Notes under the pieces: generated by a model
Databases searched by the model: none
Told to the model about the DNA's origin: nothing
What the model saw: the letters and a program-made list of their open reading frames with translations, nothing else
NCBI GenBank assembly: GCA_963204845.1
Contig: CAUJIL010000254.1
Span: forward strand, 1 to 8,500
From: Pseudomonadota bacterium
Lineage (GTDB): Bacteria > Pseudomonadota > Gammaproteobacteria > Pseudomonadales > UBA5518
Length of the DNA stretch: 8,500 bases
Direction of reading: 5' to 3'
Program-made: the position numbers and the translations under genes
In this document: positions 5,382 to 8,500 of the stretch, one piece after another
How positions within the stretch are numbered: position 1 is the first letter of the stretch
Layout of the letters: each line of letters begins with the position of its first letter

Positions 5382-6347
5382 ATGGAACACATCACGCGCA
5401 CCGCCATCGTGCCCGCCAGCGCCGCCGGTTCGCGCCTCGACCAGGCGGCGGCCGCGCTGTTGCCCGAGTTCTCGCGCACGCGCCTGCAGCAGTGGATCCG
5501 CGAGGGCCGGCTGCGCGTCAACGGCGAGGCGCGCGCCGCGCGCAGCGCGGTGCTCGCCGGTGACACGCTGGTGCTGGATGCCGAAACGGCCAGCGAAACA
5601 ACGTGGAGCGCCACGCCGATGGTGCTGTCGATCCTGTTCGAGGACGAATCGATGCTGGTGCTCGACAAGCCGGTCGGGCTGGTCGTGCATCCGGCGGCCG
5701 GGCACGCCGACGACACGCTGCTGAACGGCCTGCTGGTGCATTGCCCGGCGCTTGCCGAATTGCCGCGCGCGGGCGTCGTGCACCGGCTCGACCGCGACAC
5801 CAGTGGCGTGCTCGTGGTGGCGAAGACGCTGGCCGCGCAGACCGCGCTCAGCGCGGCGATCCAGGCGCGCGAGGTCACGCGCGAGTACCGCGCGGTAGTC
5901 AACGGCGTGGTGGTCAGCGGCGGTACCGTCGATCGTCCGATCGGGCGCCACCCGCGTGACCGCCAGCGCATGGCGGTGCTGAATTCGGGTGGCCGGCGCG
6001 CGGTGACGCATTACCGCGTGCTGGCGCGCTACCGCGCCCACACGCTGCTCGGCGTGCTGCTGGAGACCGGACGCACGCACCAGATCCGCGTGCACATGGC
6101 CTCGATCGGCTTCCCGATCGTCGGCGACCCGGTTTACGGCGGCCGGCCGCGGTTGCCCCGCGGCGCCTCGCACAGCCTGATCGAGTGCCTGCAGGGCTTG
6201 CGCCGCCAGGCGCTGCACGCCTTGCGGTTGAGCTTCGCGCATCCGGCGAGCGGCGAGCCGATGTGCTTCGAGGCACCGCTGCCGGCGGATCTGCGTACCC
6301 TGATCGATGCGCTGGCCGACGACCGGCGCGAACATGCCGATGACTGA
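5382..6347 (+). CDS. rluD: 23S rRNA pseudouridine synthase RluD
   Basis: Isomerises uridines to pseudouridine in helix 69 of 23S rRNA (positions 1911, 1915 and 1917 in E. coli), supporting ribosome assembly. The 321 residues are close to the E. coli length of 326. An S4 RNA-binding domain comes first (about 17-75, RLDQAAAALLPEFSRTRLQQ), then the catalytic RluA-type domain with GVVHRLDRDTSGVLVVAKT; Asp137 of the RLD motif is the catalytic residue. ETGRTHQIRVHMASIGFPIVG is the expected downstream family motif. The reading frame is open back to 5238, but the ATG at 5382 gives the normal N-terminus. bamD upstream and pgeF/clpB downstream support RluD over its paralogues RluA and RluC. Confidence 0.94.
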   Translation: MEHITRTAIVPASAAGSRLDQAAAALLPEFSRTRLQQWIREGRLRVNGEARAARSAVLAGDTLVLDAETASETTWSATPMVLSILFEDESMLVLDKPVGLVVHPAAGHADDTLLNGLLVHCPALAELPRAGVVHRLDRDTSGVLVVAKTLAAQTALSAAIQAREVTREYRAVVNGVVVSGGTVDRPIGRHPRDRQRMAVLNSGGRRAVTHYRVLARYRAHTLLGVLLETGRTHQIRVHMASIGFPIVGDPVYGGRPRLPRGASHSLIECLQGLRRQALHALRLSFAHPASGEPMCFEAPLPADLRTLIDALADDRREHADD

Positions 6348-7095
6348 GGAACCCCGCTTCATCGCGCCCGACTGGCCCGCGCCGGCGCGGGTGCACGCCT
6401 GCGTGAGCACGCGCTACGGAGGCTTCAGCACCGGGCCGTGGGCCGCGTTCAACCTCGCGACCCATGTCGGTGACGATCCGCGCACCGTCGCGCGCAACCG
6501 TGAGCGCTTGCGTGCCGCGCTCGCGCTGCCCGCGGAGCCGCAGTGGCTGGAGCAGGTGCACGGGTGCGAGGTCGTCGAGGCCGCCGCCGGCGGCGCGCCG
6601 GTGCGCGCCGATGCGTGCTGGAGCGCGGCTGCGGGCGTGGTCTGCGCGGTGCTGACGGCCGACTGCCTGCCGGTGCTGTTGTGTGATCGCGCCGGTTCCA
6701 CGGTGGCAGCGGTGCATTGCGGCTGGCGCGGGCTCGCGCACGGGGTGCTCGCTGCCGCGATCCGCCGCCTGCCCGTGCCTGCCGGTGAACTGCTGGCGTG
6801 GCTGGGGCCGGCGATCGGACCGCGGGCGTTCGAGGTCGGCGCCGAGGTGCGCACGGCGTTCCTGGAATGCCACGACCACGCCAGCGTCCGGGATGCCTTC
6901 GTGCCGCTCTGCGACGGTGCCGCGCGCTATCACGCCGATCTGTACGCGCTGGCGCGCGCGGAACTCGCGCGCCTCGGCGTGCGGCGCGTTTACGGCGGCG
7001 GCTGGTGCACACACGCGACGCCGGAGCTGTTCTGGTCGTACCGCCGCGACGGCGTATGCGGGCGCATGGCGAGCCTGGTCTGGATCGGGCCCTGA
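6340..7095 (+). CDS. pgeF: Peptidoglycan editing factor PgeF (YfiH, multicopper polyphenol oxidase / DUF152 family)
   Basis: Cytoplasmic metal-dependent enzyme. In E. coli the homologue YfiH removes mis-made UDP-MurNAc-L-Ser and so keeps L-Ser out of the peptidoglycan stem; family members also show laccase-like or nucleoside-processing activity. The 251 residues include the metal ligands His74 (LEQVHG), Cys109 (ADCLPVLL) and His126 (AVHCGWRG), almost the same positions as E. coli His71, Cys107 and His124. Also present are STRYGGFS, WLGPAIGP, and the ending WCTHATPELFWSYRRDG. The start at ATG 6340 overlaps the end of rluD by 8 nt; ATG 6334 and a more distant ATG at 6307 are alternatives. Co-translation with rluD is likely. 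Confidence 0.92.
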   Translation: MTEEPRFIAPDWPAPARVHACVSTRYGGFSTGPWAAFNLATHVGDDPRTVARNRERLRAALALPAEPQWLEQVHGCEVVEAAAGGAPVRADACWSAAAGVVCAVLTADCLPVLLCDRAGSTVAAVHCGWRGLAHGVLAAAIRRLPVPAGELLAWLGPAIGPRAFEVGAEVRTAFLECHDHASVRDAFVPLCDGAARYHADLYALARAELARLGVRRVYGGGWCTHATPELFWSYRRDGVCGRMASLVWIGP

Positions 7096-7107
7096 AACCC
7101 GGTCCTG

Positions 7108-7135
7108 CTTGAATTGCGCGCCGTCGCCCCCAGAT
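7108..7135 (+). promoter_or_regulatory. Sigma-32 (RpoH) heat-shock promoter of clpB
   Basis: CTTGAA at 7108-7113 and CCCCAGAT at 7128-7135, 14 nt apart, match the RpoH consensus CTTGAA / CCCCATNT with one mismatch. Transcription would begin near 7142 and leave a leader of about 43 nt. clpB is a classic RpoH target, so the match is biologically expected. The promoter begins only 12 nt after the pgeF stop. Confidence 0.75.
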
Positions 7136-7172
7136 CTGTGGTCGTACGCAAGCCCATCGGCTGCCCAATCAC

Positions 7173-7178
7173 AGGTGA
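7173..7178 (+). promoter_or_regulatory. Strong ribosome binding site of clpB
   Basis: AGGTGA lies 6 nt before the ATG at 7185. It is the best Shine-Dalgarno match in the window and fixes the clpB start at MRMDRLTN, equivalent to E. coli MRLDRLTN. Confidence 0.75.
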
Positions 7179-7184
7179 TGTCTC

Positions 7185-8500
7185 ATGCGCATGGACCGAC
7201 TGACGAATCAATTGCAGACCGCGCTGGCCGACGCGCAGTCGCTCGCACTCGGACGCGATCACAACTTCATCATGCCGGCGCACCTGCTCGCGGTGCTGCT
7301 CGACCAGCAGGGCGGCACGGTGCGTCCGCTGCTGCTGCAATGCGGCGTGGACGTGAAGGCGCTGCGCAAGCGCATCGACGACATCCTGGGGCGCCTGCCG
7401 TGCGTGGAGGGCACCGGCGGCGAGGTGCACGTCTCGAACGAGCTGACGCGGCTGCTGAACCTCAGCGACAAGCTCGCGCAGCAACGCAAGGACCGCTTCA
7501 TCTCCAGCGAACTGGTGCTGCTGGCGGCGCTCGAGGACCGCAGCGGCGTAGGCGAGGCGCTGAAGCAGTCCGGGCTGGAGCGCAGGACGCTGGAACAGTC
7601 GATCGAACTGGTGCGTGGCGGCGAGGCGGTGGACGATCCGGAAGCCGAGGGAACGCGCCAGGCGCTCGAGAAATACACCATCGACCTCACCGAGCGCGCC
7701 GCGCAGGGCAAGCTCGATCCGGTGATCGGCCGCGATGACGAGATCCGCCGCACCATCCAGGTGCTGCAGCGCCGCACCAAGAACAACCCGGTGCTGATCG
7801 GCGAGCCCGGCGTGGGCAAGACCGCGATCGTCGAGGGCCTAGCCCAGCGCATCGTCAACGGCGAGGTGCCGGAGGGCCTGAAGAACCGCCGCTTGCTCGC
7901 GCTCGACCTCGGCGCCCTGCTCGCGGGCGCGAAATATCGCGGGGATTTCGAGGAACGTCTCAAGGCCGTACTGAAGGAGATCGGGCGCGAGGAAGGGCGC
8001 GTGATCCTGTTCGTCGACGAACTGCACACGATGGTCGGCGCCGGCAAGGCCGAGGGCGCGCTCGATGCCGGCAACATGCTGAAGCCGGCGCTGGCGCGCG
8101 GCGAGCTGCACTGCGTGGGTGCGACCACGCTGAACGAGTACCGCGAGCACGTGGAGAAGGACGCCGCGCTCGAGCGCCGGTTCCAGAAGGTGCTGGTCGA
8201 GGAGCCGAACGAGGAGGACACGATCGCGATCCTGCGCGGCCTGCGCGAGCGCTACGAGGTGCACCACGGCGTCACGATCACCGACTCGGCGATCATCGCC
8301 GCCACCAAGCTGTCGCAGCGCTACATCACCGACCGCCAGCTTCCCGACAAGGCGATCGACCTCGTCGACGAGGCGGCGAGCCGCATCCGCATGGAGATCG
8401 ACTCCAAGCCCGAGGAACTCGACCGGCTCGACCGGCGCCTGATCCAGCTGAAGATCGAGCGCGAGGCGGTGCGCAAGGACGAGGACCAGTCGGCGCGCCA
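7185..8500 (+). CDS. clpB: ATP-dependent disaggregase chaperone ClpB (partial, C-terminal half beyond the right edge)
   Basis: Hexameric AAA+ unfoldase that, with DnaK, pulls proteins out of heat-induced aggregates in the cytoplasm. In view are 438 codons of an expected total of about 860. The N-terminal double-Clp domain (about 1-145) begins MRMDRLTNQLQTALADAQSL. Linker motif TIDLTERAAQGKLDPVIGRD comes next, then the first AAA+ module with Walker A GEPGVGKT at 206-213 and Walker B VILFVDE with Asp278-Glu279, the same numbering as E. coli. GAKYRGDFEERL carries the aromatic pore-loop Tyr. The sequence ends in the start of the regulatory coiled-coil (DSKPEELDRLDRRLIQLKIE). VEGTGGEV and the coiled-coil separate it from ClpA and ClpC. 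Preceded by an RpoH-type promoter and a strong ribosome site. Confidence 0.97.
   Translation, partial: MRMDRLTNQLQTALADAQSLALGRDHNFIMPAHLLAVLLDQQGGTVRPLLLQCGVDVKALRKRIDDILGRLPCVEGTGGEVHVSNELTRLLNLSDKLAQQRKDRFISSELVLLAALEDRSGVGEALKQSGLERRTLEQSIELVRGGEAVDDPEAEGTRQALEKYTIDLTERAAQGKLDPVIGRDDEIRRTIQVLQRRTKNNPVLIGEPGVGKTAIVEGLAQRIVNGEVPEGLKNRRLLALDLGALLAGAKYRGDFEERLKAVLKEIGREEGRVILFVDELHTMVGAGKAEGALDAGNMLKPALARGELHCVGATTLNEYREHVEKDAALERRFQKVLVEEPNEEDTIAILRGLRERYEVHHGVTITDSAIIAATKLSQRYITDRQLPDKAIDLVDEAASRIRMEIDSKPEELDRLDRRLIQLKIEREAVRKDEDQSAR

Noticed and set aside
6683..7738. Plus-strand open frame (351 codons) bridging pgeF and clpB
   Set aside because: Out of frame with both genes, whose motifs are clear, and it reads through the RpoH promoter and clpB ribosome site.

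Overview
The window looks like chromosomal DNA from a high-GC gammaproteobacterium. The proteins, the codon use and above all the gene order support this. The block bamD / rluD / pgeF / clpB is the same as in Escherichia coli (yfiO, rluD, yfiH, clpB). The flanking PP0621-family gene and pilS match the Pseudomonas arrangement, where pilS and comL/bamD are close neighbours. pilS implies type IV pili. I cannot name genus or species from the sequence.

Layout, left to right. (1) 1-1580, minus strand: the sensor kinase gene pilS, cut by the left edge, preceded by a small membrane-anchored PP0621-family gene whose stop overlaps the pilS start. (2) 1581-1762: divergent promoter region. (3) 1763-3397, plus strand: glutamine-dependent NAD+ synthetase, nadE. 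(4) 3398-3525: short convergent gap with three GTAG-headed REP hairpins, one of which supplies the bamD stop codon. (5) 3526-4407, minus strand: the outer-membrane assembly lipoprotein bamD. (6) 4526-5172, minus strand: a vapBC toxin-antitoxin pair in the ancestral divergent spacer between bamD and rluD. (7) 5382-7095, plus strand: rluD and pgeF, overlapping by 8 nt. (8) 7096-8500: a sigma-32-like promoter and the first half of the disaggregase gene clpB, cut by the right edge. No stretch over 300 bases lacks a gene. I see no rRNA, tRNA, CRISPR array or insertion sequence.

Most of the window is housekeeping: NAD synthesis, outer-membrane protein assembly, 23S rRNA pseudouridylation, peptidoglycan precursor quality control and heat-shock protein rescue. 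The accessory parts are the vapBC module and the REP cluster. I found no evidence of a wholly new multi-gene system. The observations most worth checking are the REP copies with paired (compensatory) stem changes, the REP that provides the bamD stop codon, the vapBC insertion into conserved synteny, and the PP0621-pilS coupling.
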